Numbered from the stretch's first letter, positions 7,126 through 13,278 are shown. The stretch: 14,638 nt of DNA from Deltaproteobacteria bacterium (GCA_019309945.1 JAFDFH010000098.1:1-14638); one strand, 5' to 3'. Notes: generated from the letters alone by a model not told the origin. Numbers and translations: made by a program.

Positions 7126-8349
7126 ATGGTTTTAAATAAGAAAATTGAAGTAAAATCCACGCTAGTGGAATTGGACGGCGATGAAATGACCCGGATCTTG
7201 TGGTCAATGATCAAGGAAGAACTGCTCCTGCCCTATCTGAAAATGGATCTGGACTATTACGATCTTCACATCAAACACCGCAATGAAACCGATGATCAGG
7301 TGACGGTTGAGGCTGCCAGGGCGGTTCAAAAATTCGGCGTCGGGGTCAAATGCGCCACCATCACGCCAAATGCCGCCCGGGTCGAAGAATTCGACCTCAA
7401 GCAAGAGTGGAAAAGTCCCAACGGGACCATCCGGGGCCTTTTAGACGGCACCGTGTTCCGGGCACCGATTATGGTAAAAAACGTCACCCCTGCGGTGCGC
7501 AACTGGACCAAACCCATCTATATCGGTCGCCACGCCTACGGGGATGTTTACAGGAATTCCGAGTTACGCGTCAACGGACCGGGTAAGGCGGAAATCGTAT
7601 TTACACCGATAGACGGCGCTACGGTTCGGCAGACTATCCATGAATTTCAGGGTCCGGGCATTTTGCAGGGAATCCACAATACCGACGCTTCCATCAAAAG
7701 CTTCGCCAAAGCCTGCTTTACATTCGGACACGACCGGAAACTGGATGTATGGTTCAGCACGAAAGATACCATATCTAAAACTTACGATGTCCGCTTCAAA
7801 GAAATCTTTGCGGAAGAATACGAAAGCAATTGGAAAGCCAAATTTAACAACCAAGGGCTGTCATATTTCTATACCCTGATTGACGATGCCGTTGCGCGGA
7901 TCATGAAATCCGAGGGCGGGCTTCTGTGGGCCTGTAAAAATTATGATGGGGATGTCATGTCGGATATGCTCGCTTCGTCATACGGAAGCCTGGCCATGAT
8001 GACATCGGTCCTGGTCTCCCCCCGGGGATGTTACATGTATGAGGCGGCCCACGGGACCGTCCAGAGGCACTATTACAAGTATCTGGAGGGCACCAAAACT
8101 TCCACCAACCCAATGGCCCTCATTTTTGCATGGTCCACCGGCCTGCGCAAGAGGGGCGAACTGGACCAGACCCCGGATGTTGTTACATTTGCCACGGCCC
8201 TGGAGCAGTCGGCTATGGAAACCATCGAAAACGGAGTGATGACCGGCGATCTTATCAAAATTGCTACTCCGGATGAGCGCAACCGGCAAGTTTACACCGA
8301 AGATTTTCTGCAGGCAATCAAAATGCGGCTGGTATCCAAATTGGGTTGA
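7126..8349 (+). CDS. icd: isocitrate dehydrogenase, NADP-dependent, eukaryote-type
   Basis: A 407-residue enzyme that oxidatively decarboxylates isocitrate to 2-oxoglutarate with NADP. It belongs to the subfamily typified by animal and yeast IDH1/IDH2 and not to E. coli Icd. Substrate-binding residues appear as S97-PNGTIR-103 and R112 (DGTVFR). The metal-binding aspartates sit in YFYTLIDDAVARIMKSEGG and NYDGDVMSDMLAS. The cofactor loop EAAHGTVQRHYYKY retains the Arg-His pair that contacts the NADP 2'-phosphate in this subfamily. The length (usual 400-415) is full. The start ATG at 7126 has a poor ribosome site (AAAGGCG). It is divergent from acnA, whose product it uses, and convergent with the thioredoxin gene 46 bp downstream. 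No obvious terminator lies between them. Confidence 0.96.
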   Translation: MVLNKKIEVKSTLVELDGDEMTRILWSMIKEELLLPYLKMDLDYYDLHIKHRNETDDQVTVEAARAVQKFGVGVKCATITPNAARVEEFDLKQEWKSPNGTIRGLLDGTVFRAPIMVKNVTPAVRNWTKPIYIGRHAYGDVYRNSELRVNGPGKAEIVFTPIDGATVRQTIHEFQGPGILQGIHNTDASIKSFAKACFTFGHDRKLDVWFSTKDTISKTYDVRFKEIFAEEYESNWKAKFNNQGLSYFYTLIDDAVARIMKSEGGLLWACKNYDGDVMSDMLASSYGSLAMMTSVLVSPRGCYMYEAAHGTVQRHYYKYLEGTKTSTNPMALIFAWSTGLRKRGELDQTPDVVTFATALEQSAMETIENGVMTGDLIKIATPDERNRQVYTEDFLQAIKMRLVSKLG

Positions 8350-8395
8350 TGGATGGTTTTGTCCGGGCAAGCCATTTACGGCCGACCACGTATTT

Positions 8396-8719
8396 TCACG
8401 GGACAACCGTAGATACAAAATTTTCGATGTTATCTCTTATAAGTCCGTCCCCATAAAAATGCTCTAATTCTTGACCATCTTTAAAAATAACAAAACTCGG
8501 CGTTGATTTGACACCCAGTGTTTTTGCAAGTGACTGCGTTTTGGTGATATCAAATACAGCCAGCTTAACCTTGTCAGGATTTTGCTTTTCTAATCCTTCC
8601 CCGAAGGATTTGAACACCACACACTTAGCTCAATTCACCAGTTGAAAATAACCCACAACCAGTATTTCCGATTGAATAACCTCTTTTTCGAAGTTGTCTT
8701 TAGTAATATTGACGACCAT
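8396..8719 (-). CDS. thioredoxin-like selenoprotein (in-frame TGA read as Sec)
   Basis: A 107-codon thioredoxin-fold gene that looks intact if TGA at 8632-8630 encodes selenocysteine. It starts at ATG 8719 (MVVNITKDNFEKEV), with GGAG seven bases upstream. Codon 30 is TGA in the series QLVN-U-AKC, so Sec falls exactly on the first Cys of CxxC and C33 is the resolving cysteine. The same frame then runs 74 codons with normal thioredoxin content, including the cis-proline segment KSTPSFVIFKDG (P74). Total length equals a standard thioredoxin (105-110). A hairpin at 8592-8610 sits where a bacterial SECIS is expected. The aromatic residue that normally precedes the active site (WCGPC) is replaced by Asn, so it is not an ordinary TrxA and may serve a dedicated thiol-redox role. 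The alternative is a single-base nonsense pseudogene, which the unbroken downstream frame and hairpin argue against. Confidence 0.78.
8592..8610 (-). promoter_or_regulatory. candidate bacterial SECIS hairpin
   Basis: On the coding strand, AATCCTTC-GGG-GAAGGATT forms a perfect 8-bp stem with a 3-nt loop whose first base is G. There are 27 bases between the TGA and the loop. Published descriptions of bacterial SECIS elements ask for a 4-16 bp stem, a short loop with a G in the first two positions and 16-37 bases from UGA to the loop, and all are met here. The lack of a GU pair in the loop is a mild reservation, because loops differ between SelB proteins. Confidence 0.65.
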
Positions 8720-8726
8720 ATTTTAT

Positions 8727-8730
8727 CTCC
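8727..8730 (-). promoter_or_regulatory. ribosome binding site of the selenothioredoxin gene
   Basis: GGAG followed by seven bases (ATAAAAT) and then ATG at 8719. This places the true start upstream of the TGA and shows that the 5' part is a functional reading frame. The later GTG codons after the TGA have no such site. Confidence 0.7.
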
Positions 8731-8818
8731 ATAGCATAATGTGAAATCAGGGTAGATGGGGTTTTGAAACCACTCCTAAGCATCTTCCGGGCTCAGCATC
8801 AAGAGACCGTCACCTGCA

Positions 8819-8963
8819 TAGTGCCCATCCAGAAACGATCTTTTTGCCCGATCTCGGCGTTATGCTCAAAATTTTATCCTCGGAATATCAACTATATGCC
8901 TGCGGTAAAATTTTTCGCAGGCCTTGATCTCAAACAAAAATCCTCGTTTCTGGACGGACCCTA
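8819..8963 (+). repeat. complete palindromic element, family A (TAGNGNCCNTCCAGAAACG ends)
   Basis: A 145-bp element whose left end, TAGTGCCCATCCAGAAACG, is matched by the reverse complement of its right end, TAGGGTCCGTCCAGAAACG. Both ends start with TA, which could be a TA target duplication. Inside are CTCGGCGTTATGCTCAA, the arms AAAATTTTA and TAAAATTTT, an apical stem ATAT/ATAT with a 5-nt loop, and GCAGGCCTTGA. Copies lie at 108-190 and, inverted, at 6861-6974. It has no coding content and resembles a non-autonomous mobile or structured intergenic repeat. Confidence 0.85.
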
Positions 8964-9154
8964 CATAAACAAGAAACGATTCAAATTCAACATTTTCTTA
9001 GCGGTTTTCGGTCTTTCGCATGAAAAAATGATTTACAAAAGAGGTCCCATGGTTTAAATTGTGAAGCGTCGCAGCTTGTTCGAATGCAATCGATGGCAAA
9101 GCAAACCTTCTGATTTTAAAAACATTTCCACCCTCAAAAAACGTTGGAGGCCAA

Positions 9155-9766
9155 ATGAACGATCAAAAAAAGCCCTTACTGATATCCTGTGGGATATTAA
9201 GAAATGAAATACAAAAACTCATCGAAACCGGTCAACTGGATGCTGACGTAAAGTATCTCGGCGCCAAACTTCACTATGATTACGAACTTTTAGAAAGGGC
9301 GCTAAAGGGTACCTTTGAAAAGGTTCCCAAACATCAGGCCCGAAACGTCATCGCCGTCTATGGCGATGTTTGTTTAGGTTTTGATTATGAAATTAAAAAA
9401 CTGGTTGAGACCCATGGAATCGTCAAAGTCGATGCCCTCAATTGCGTCGATTGCTTGCTCGGCGGAAAAGGCCGGCTTTTAGAAGCCGATCGGGACCATA
9501 AATATTTCTTTCTAACTCCGGGCTGGATAACATTTTGGAATCATTTTGAAAAGTCTAAAGAAAATCTCAAAGAACGTTACGCTATGCTCGACGGACTTGT
9601 TCTTTTAGATGCTCTCGGGAACTTGGATGATTATAAAGATGAAATCGATGCGATCAGCCGCTCAACCGGTCTTCCGGTTGTGGAAAAAAAGGAAATCGGG
9701 CTTGAAGGTTTGAAACAAATCATTGACGAGGCCATTGATAACGCTTCTCTCAAAGCCCTTCAATGA
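9155..9766 (+). CDS. DUF1638 family protein
   Basis: A 203-residue cytoplasmic protein matching the DUF1638 pattern: LISCGILRNEI at the start (C12), a middle VYGDVCLGF (C73), ALNCVDCLLGGKGRLLEAD (C97, C100) and FFLTPGW (119-124). The four cysteines, two as CxxC, suggest a metal or corrinoid-related role, but no biochemical function is established to my knowledge. From memory, DUF1638 genes often occur near corrinoid methyltransferase genes in anaerobes; no such gene is in this window. The start ATG at 9155 follows GGAGG with a short 4-base spacer. The 3' end overlaps the thiolase gene tail to tail by 17 bp, so the two messages are complementary at their ends. There is no visible signal peptide or membrane segment. 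Confidence 0.8.
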   Translation: MNDQKKPLLISCGILRNEIQKLIETGQLDADVKYLGAKLHYDYELLERALKGTFEKVPKHQARNVIAVYGDVCLGFDYEIKKLVETHGIVKVDALNCVDCLLGGKGRLLEADRDHKYFFLTPGWITFWNHFEKSKENLKERYAMLDGLVLLDALGNLDDYKDEIDAISRSTGLPVVEKKEIGLEGLKQIIDEAIDNASLKALQ

Positions 9767-10991
9767 CCGCCGCAATGCCGAGCCCCCCGCCGCCGCAAAT
9801 ACACTCCAGACCGTAGCGCGCATTTTTCCGCTGCATTTCCTGGAGCAGCGTCACCAGCACCCGGGTTCCGGTACAGGCAATCGGGTGACCCAGGGAAATC
9901 CCCGATCCATTGACATTGACCTTGCCGTAATCGTCCGGGGAAATCCCCATCTGCTTTAAATCCGCAAGCACTTGGGCCGCAAAGGCCTCTTGAATCTCAA
10001 TCAGCTCCATCTGGTCGAGTGTCAAGCCAGCCTTTTCAAGGGCTCTCCTAACCGCCCTAGGAACGGTTGCATAGGTCTTGCGAGGGTCATCTCCAACAAC
10101 TGCGAAAGATTTCAACCGGCCCAGAGGTTTCACCCCCAATTCCTTTGCCTTTTCAGGCGACATCACCACGACGGCGGCCGCACCGTCATTTTCAGAAGAA
10201 GAATTTCCCGCCGTACATACCCCGCCGAGCACCGGCCTCAGCCGGGCAAGCTTTTCCAGGGTCGTGTCGGCCCGGGGGCCTTCATCCTGATCGACCATTA
10301 CGGCCTCGCCCTTTGGCTGCGGAACCGATATGGGAATGATCTCCCCGGCAAATTTGCCTGCTGCCGCTGCCGCACAGGCCTTTTGATGGCTTCCCAATGC
10401 CCATCGGTCACAATCTTCCCGTGAAATCGCTTCCTCCCCGGCCGCCGTCTCGGCCCATGACATCATGGACGCCAAGACCCCGTAACGTGCCTCCGGCTGA
10501 GACATGACCCGGGCGCGCTGGATACGATCGTAAAACGGAATCCCCCACATGGAGAGATCACCATGGCCCCGGGGCATCCCCTTTTTACCGCCTACACCCC
10601 ATTTGATATCGCCCGGCACATAAAACTCAGCCGTGCTCATGCTCTCCACGCCTCCCGCAACCACAACCTCGGCCTGGCCGGATTGGATTTTTAAGGCTGC
10701 CAAACAAACGACATCCAAACCGGTACAGCAACGCCTGTCAATGGTGATGCCCGGAATCGATTCCGGCCAACCGGCCGTAAGCAGCGCCATCCGCGCGATA
10801 TTCACGTATTCACCACTCTGGTAGGATTGCCCCATGATCACCTCGTCAACCCGTTCCGGTGAGATATTGGCCCGCTCCACCACCCTGTTTAATATCAGGG
10901 CGGCGAGATCGTAGGCCGCAATATCCTTGAGCGCTCCCATGTAACGACCCACCGGCGTTCTGACGGCGCTGACAATTATAGCCTCCCGCAT
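9750..10991 (-). CDS. thiolase family protein (acetyl-CoA C-acyltransferase-like)
   Basis: A 413-residue thiolase, which cleaves a 3-oxoacyl-CoA with CoA or condenses acetyl-CoA units. The nucleophile is C88 in RRCCTGLDVV (usual RVCGSGLQAV). The catalytic His is H369 in SLGHPIACTGTR and the second Cys is C399 in CGGGGLG. Two motifs deviate: the usual NEAF is QEAF (Q334), and the usual NASGxNDGAAA is NSSSENDGAAA. ATG at 10991, eight bases after AGGAGG, is preferred over the in-frame TTG at 10994. It is the last gene of the acyl-CoA cluster, 3 bases after the dehydrogenase stop and with its ribosome site inside that gene, so translation is probably coupled. The altered water-binding Asn position suggests a specialised substrate, but thiolase chemistry is still likely. 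Confidence 0.88.
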   Translation of the reverse strand: MREAIIVSAVRTPVGRYMGALKDIAAYDLAALILNRVVERANISPERVDEVIMGQSYQSGEYVNIARMALLTAGWPESIPGITIDRRCCTGLDVVCLAALKIQSGQAEVVVAGGVESMSTAEFYVPGDIKWGVGGKKGMPRGHGDLSMWGIPFYDRIQRARVMSQPEARYGVLASMMSWAETAAGEEAISREDCDRWALGSHQKACAAAAAGKFAGEIIPISVPQPKGEAVMVDQDEGPRADTTLEKLARLRPVLGGVCTAGNSSSENDGAAAVVVMSPEKAKELGVKPLGRLKSFAVVGDDPRKTYATVPRAVRRALEKAGLTLDQMELIEIQEAFAAQVLADLKQMGISPDDYGKVNVNGSGISLGHPIACTGTRVLVTLLQEMQRKNARYGLECICGGGGLGIAAVIEGL

Positions 10992-10994
10992 CAA

Positions 10995-11870
10995 TTAAAC
11001 CTCCTTTTTGCTACCGTCTTCCTCATAGGCGTACCATCCTTTGCCGGTCTTGCGGCCCAGCTGGCCGGCTTTTACCTTCCGCCTCAACATCTGAGGCGGA
11101 TAGAAACGCATATCCCGACATTCTTCGTAAATAGCTGTCAGGGCGCCGCAGGACACATCCAGGCCCACCATATCCCCGGTTTCGAAAGGCCCCATGGGCC
11201 GGCCAAAGGCAAGCCTGACCCCTTTGTCGATATCGGCCACGGTGCCAATGCCCTGCTCGAGCAATCGAATGGCCTCCACATAACTCACCAGATTAATCCG
11301 GTTCATCAAAAAGCCGGGCACATCGCGCTCCACCCGAATCGGTTCCTTTCCCAACTTCCGGACAATATCCACACCGGCCTGCATGGCCGCTTCAGAGGTA
11401 TTGAACCCTCTGACCACTTCCACCGTCTGCATCATTACAACCGGATTGAAAAAATGGAGGCCCAGAACCCGGTCCGGCCGTCTGGTAACAGCCGCCAACA
11501 CGGTAATGGGAATCGCCGATGTATTACTTGCCAGAAATGCATCCGGATTGCAGGTTGCATCCAATTTCCTGAAGATGTTCTGTTTGAGTTCGAGGTTTTC
11601 GAAGACAGCCTCGATGGCCAAATCAGCCTCAAACGCTTTTGCAAAATCCGCCGCGGTTTTAATCCGGCCTAAGATCGTTTCTTTGTCTTCGTGTAACCGG
11701 GATTTCGCAATCAGCTTTCCCACGGACCAGTCGATATTGCTCAGCCCTTTGGAAAGCGCCTCTGCGCTGATGTCATTCAACGTCACTTCGATTCCGGCCT
11801 GGGCGCAGACCTGGGCAATTCCACTGCCCATCAATCCCGACCCTGCGATAAAAATGCTGTTTATCGTCAT
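10995..11870 (-). CDS. 3-hydroxyacyl-CoA dehydrogenase
   Basis: A 291-residue NAD-dependent dehydrogenase that oxidises 3-hydroxyacyl-CoA to 3-oxoacyl-CoA. The Rossmann glycine motif is GSGLMGSG (residues 10-17). The substrate and catalytic regions are intact: ASNTSAIPI, GLHFFNPVVMMQTVEVV with the catalytic His and Glu, and PGFLMNRI with the Asn. The C-terminal helical domain ends with GLDV, YPPQMLRRKVKAGQLGRKTGKGWYAY, standard for the monofunctional enzyme (usual length 280-290). The ribosome site GAGG lies 8 bases before ATG 11870. It directly precedes the thiolase gene, matching consecutive beta-oxidation steps. A 436-bp spacer separates it from the crotonase gene, so it could have its own promoter. 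The motifs are closer to the classical Hbd pattern than those of the paralogue at 13279-14133. Confidence 0.92.
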   Translation of the reverse strand: MTINSIFIAGSGLMGSGIAQVCAQAGIEVTLNDISAEALSKGLSNIDWSVGKLIAKSRLHEDKETILGRIKTAADFAKAFEADLAIEAVFENLELKQNIFRKLDATCNPDAFLASNTSAIPITVLAAVTRRPDRVLGLHFFNPVVMMQTVEVVRGFNTSEAAMQAGVDIVRKLGKEPIRVERDVPGFLMNRINLVSYVEAIRLLEQGIGTVADIDKGVRLAFGRPMGPFETGDMVGLDVSCGALTAIYEECRDMRFYPPQMLRRKVKAGQLGRKTGKGWYAYEEDGSKKEV

Positions 11871-12026
11871 CGATTTTCCTCTGTTATGTTAAAAGATCTC
11901 TTAAAATTATGATCCGACCAGCTCTTTTGGAGATAATCCTATCCACAAAACCACGCACCTTTTGGGGGTTGAATTACTCTCGATTTTCTATACGAACATT
12001 ATTTTAGGCCCTTAGCGGCGCGATAG

Positions 12027-12042
12027 CGACAATTTATTGTCG
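12027..12042. promoter_or_regulatory. 16-bp perfect palindrome, candidate operator
   Basis: CGACAATTTATTGTCG reads as CGACAAT, TT, ATTGTCG, that is two 7-base half-sites with a 2-base centre. The length and symmetry suit a TetR- or GntR-type dimer site. It lies about 160 bp upstream of the dehydrogenase start on the minus strand. No regulator gene is in the window, so this is a guess from symmetry alone. Confidence 0.3.
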
Positions 12043-12150
12043 ATGTTTGAAATCTACGTTTTTTCCACTTACGCCCGATACCCGATACGGGATACTCGCT
12101 AACTCAAAATCGGAATTTTAACTTCTTTTTATATAATGATTAACATCCTT

Positions 12151-12191
12151 AATTTTAGGCACTTTAGCGCATTTTAAGCATTTTAGGCATT
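12151..12191. repeat. degenerate 9-10 bp tandem repeat
   Basis: Four successive units follow one pattern: ATTTTAGGC, ACTTTAGCGC, ATTTTAAGC and ATTTTAGGC. A related unit stands alone at 12001-12009. The number of units is small and the period varies between 9 and 10, so it is reported as a simple-sequence feature only. Confidence 0.5.
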
Positions 12192-12306
12192 TGTAGCTCG
12201 GGTTTTTACCGTTACAGTTACCCCAGGGAGCCGCTTTTTCCAAGCACAGTCTCGAAAGAAGCGTAGTTCCTTTGTGGCAAATATTTTTGGTTCCGGCTTG
12301 TCCGGG

Positions 12307-13086
12307 TTAGGGTCTAAATATCGGCTTTCGTTTTTCTTTGAATGCGACCATACCCTCCCGGGCCTCTTCGGTTCCCCAGAAAAAGGTTAACATTTCCACA
12401 CCCATCTCCGCGGAAGAAGAGAGCGTATCGTGGTATATATTGTGCATCTTTTTGGCCAGTGCGATTGCGGTTGGGCTCTTGTCTATAATTTCGCGTGCCC
12501 AATTCTCCGCCTCTTTTTCAAGTTCTTCGTGTGCTACAACTTTGTTGATCCAGCCCATGGACGCTGCCTCCCGGGCTGAGTAGAGTCGGCACAGGTATGC
12601 AATCTCACGGGAGCGTTTTTCTCCGACAAGGATTTGAAGATTTTGGGGAACGCCGAAAGCGGGCACGGAGCCTACGCGGGGCCCGGCCTGTCCGAATTTG
12701 GCCTTTTCAGAAGCAATCGTCAGGTCACAGGCAATGTTAAGTTCGTTTCCGCCCCCAATGCAAACCCCTTGTACGGCAGCAATAATTGGTTTGGAAATAC
12801 CCCGTACAGCATCGATCATGGCCTTGAATTTCGTCAGGTAATGACGGCGGTCAGCGGCACTGCCCTGTGTCAGTTCCAAGAGCTCATCCAGATCTCCACC
12901 CGCACACCAGGCTTTGCCGGCACCTTTCAGAATGACCACCCTTACCTTCGAATCGGACTCAACTTTTTGCAACGCTGAAATTAAACTCAGCACCAGTTGC
13001 AGATTTAAAGCATTGAACTTTTCCGGTCGGTTAAGCGTCAGGTAACATATGCTGTCTTTTGTTTCCGAGAGTACTGTTGCTTCCAT
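12307..13086 (-). CDS. crotonase-family acyl-CoA enzyme (MenB/BadI-like)
   Basis: A 259-residue crotonase-fold protein, annotated at family level as enoyl-CoA hydratase/isomerase. The oxyanion-hole segments are AWCAGGDL and VCIGGGNELNIACD. The stretch SEKAKFGQAGPRVGSV and the end EEAREGMVAFKEKRKPIF closely follow MenB (naphthoyl-CoA synthase) and BadI (2-ketocyclohexanecarboxyl-CoA hydrolase) rather than fatty-acid hydratases. Of the two hydratase glutamates, the first is present (GGGNE) but the second is replaced in FGQAGPRVG. The Asp that MenB and BadI carry shortly after VGS is Pro here. The reaction is therefore uncertain: hydration, ring cleavage or another acyl-CoA conversion. ATG 13086 has AAGGAG seven bases upstream. 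It lies between two 3-hydroxyacyl-CoA dehydrogenase genes on the same strand. Confidence 0.85.
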   Translation of the reverse strand: MEATVLSETKDSICYLTLNRPEKFNALNLQLVLSLISALQKVESDSKVRVVILKGAGKAWCAGGDLDELLELTQGSAADRRHYLTKFKAMIDAVRGISKPIIAAVQGVCIGGGNELNIACDLTIASEKAKFGQAGPRVGSVPAFGVPQNLQILVGEKRSREIAYLCRLYSAREAASMGWINKVVAHEELEKEAENWAREIIDKSPTAIALAKKMHNIYHDTLSSSAEMGVEMLTFFWGTEEAREGMVAFKEKRKPIFRP

Positions 13087-13123
13087 AAATAGCTCCTTTG
13101 AAAAAGTGATTGGATAGAAATTT

Positions 13124-13274
13124 GATGAACTCGTAAAAAGTCCGATTTAGGCGGTTTCGAAAAAAGTTTAAATTCAAGGCGTGCAAATTTTGTAATCATG
13201 AGGCGTACTTGTCGTACGTTGAATGATTACAAAATGCAGCACAACGCAGAAGTTGGACTTTTTACGAGACCGTC
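13124..13274 (-). repeat. complete palindromic element, variant D (CTCGTAAAAAGTCC ends)
   Basis: A 151-bp element lying between the second dehydrogenase and the crotonase gene. Ends GATGAACTCGTAAAAAGTCC and, reversed, GACGGTCTCGTAAAAAGTCC match. AAATTT flanks both sides (13118-13123 and 13275-13280). The centre is a strong hairpin: ATTTTGTAATCAT (13187-13199) pairs perfectly with ATGATTACAAAAT (13223-13235), and an apical stem CGTAC/GTACG encloses a 5-nt loop. Read on the minus strand, the core TCTGCGTTGTGCTGCATTTT and AAAATTTGCACGCCTTGA aligns with the cores of the elements at 8819 and 6595. It starts directly after the stop codon of the dehydrogenase gene. Confidence 0.88.
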
Positions 13275-13278
13275 AAAT

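Larger units (their letters stand above)
8720..9154. other. divergent spacer between selenothioredoxin and DUF1638 genes
   Basis: The spacer contains the complete repeat element at 8819-8963. About 100 bp lie between it and the thioredoxin start, and about 190 bp between it and the DUF1638 gene. I see no additional gene and no promoter clear enough to call. An open frame from 8764 to 9057 reads straight through the repeat and is not supported. Confidence 0.5.
11871..12306. other. 436-bp spacer inside the acyl-CoA cluster
   Basis: No gene is supported. The spacer holds a 16-bp perfect palindrome (12027-12042), a run CCCGATACCCGATACGGG (12073-12090) and short tandem-like units at 12151-12191. 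ATTTTAGGC begins blocks at both 12001 and 12152, about 150 bp apart. The composition is AT-rich and non-coding in all frames. It may be an internal promoter region for the dehydrogenase-thiolase pair or the remains of an inserted repeat. Confidence 0.5.

Noticed and set aside
8396..8620. Stand-alone 74-residue protein from GTG 8620, or a thioredoxin pseudogene
   Set aside because: The GTG has no ribosome site and lacks the first half of the fold. The upstream part is in the same frame with a good start, and only one TGA intervenes, at the Cys position, with a SECIS-like hairpin after it.
6861..8963. Calling the bracketed idh segment a proven composite transposon
   Set aside because: No transposase is present, one arm-bearing element is incomplete, and a TA duplication cannot be shown without an empty site. 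It is kept as a hypothesis only.
8764..9057. 97-codon open frame on the plus strand
   Set aside because: It reads through the complete repeat element at 8819-8963 and shows no protein character.
10992..10994. TTG start for the thiolase
   Set aside because: The adjacent ATG at 10991 has the better spacing (8 bases) from AGGAGG and matches thiolase N-termini.
12151..12191. CRISPR-like or iteron array
   Set aside because: There are only about four 9-10 bp degenerate units, with no spacers and no associated genes.
12634..12978. 114-codon open frame antisense to the crotonase gene
   Set aside because: It lies fully within a conserved gene on the other strand, with no start signal or domain.
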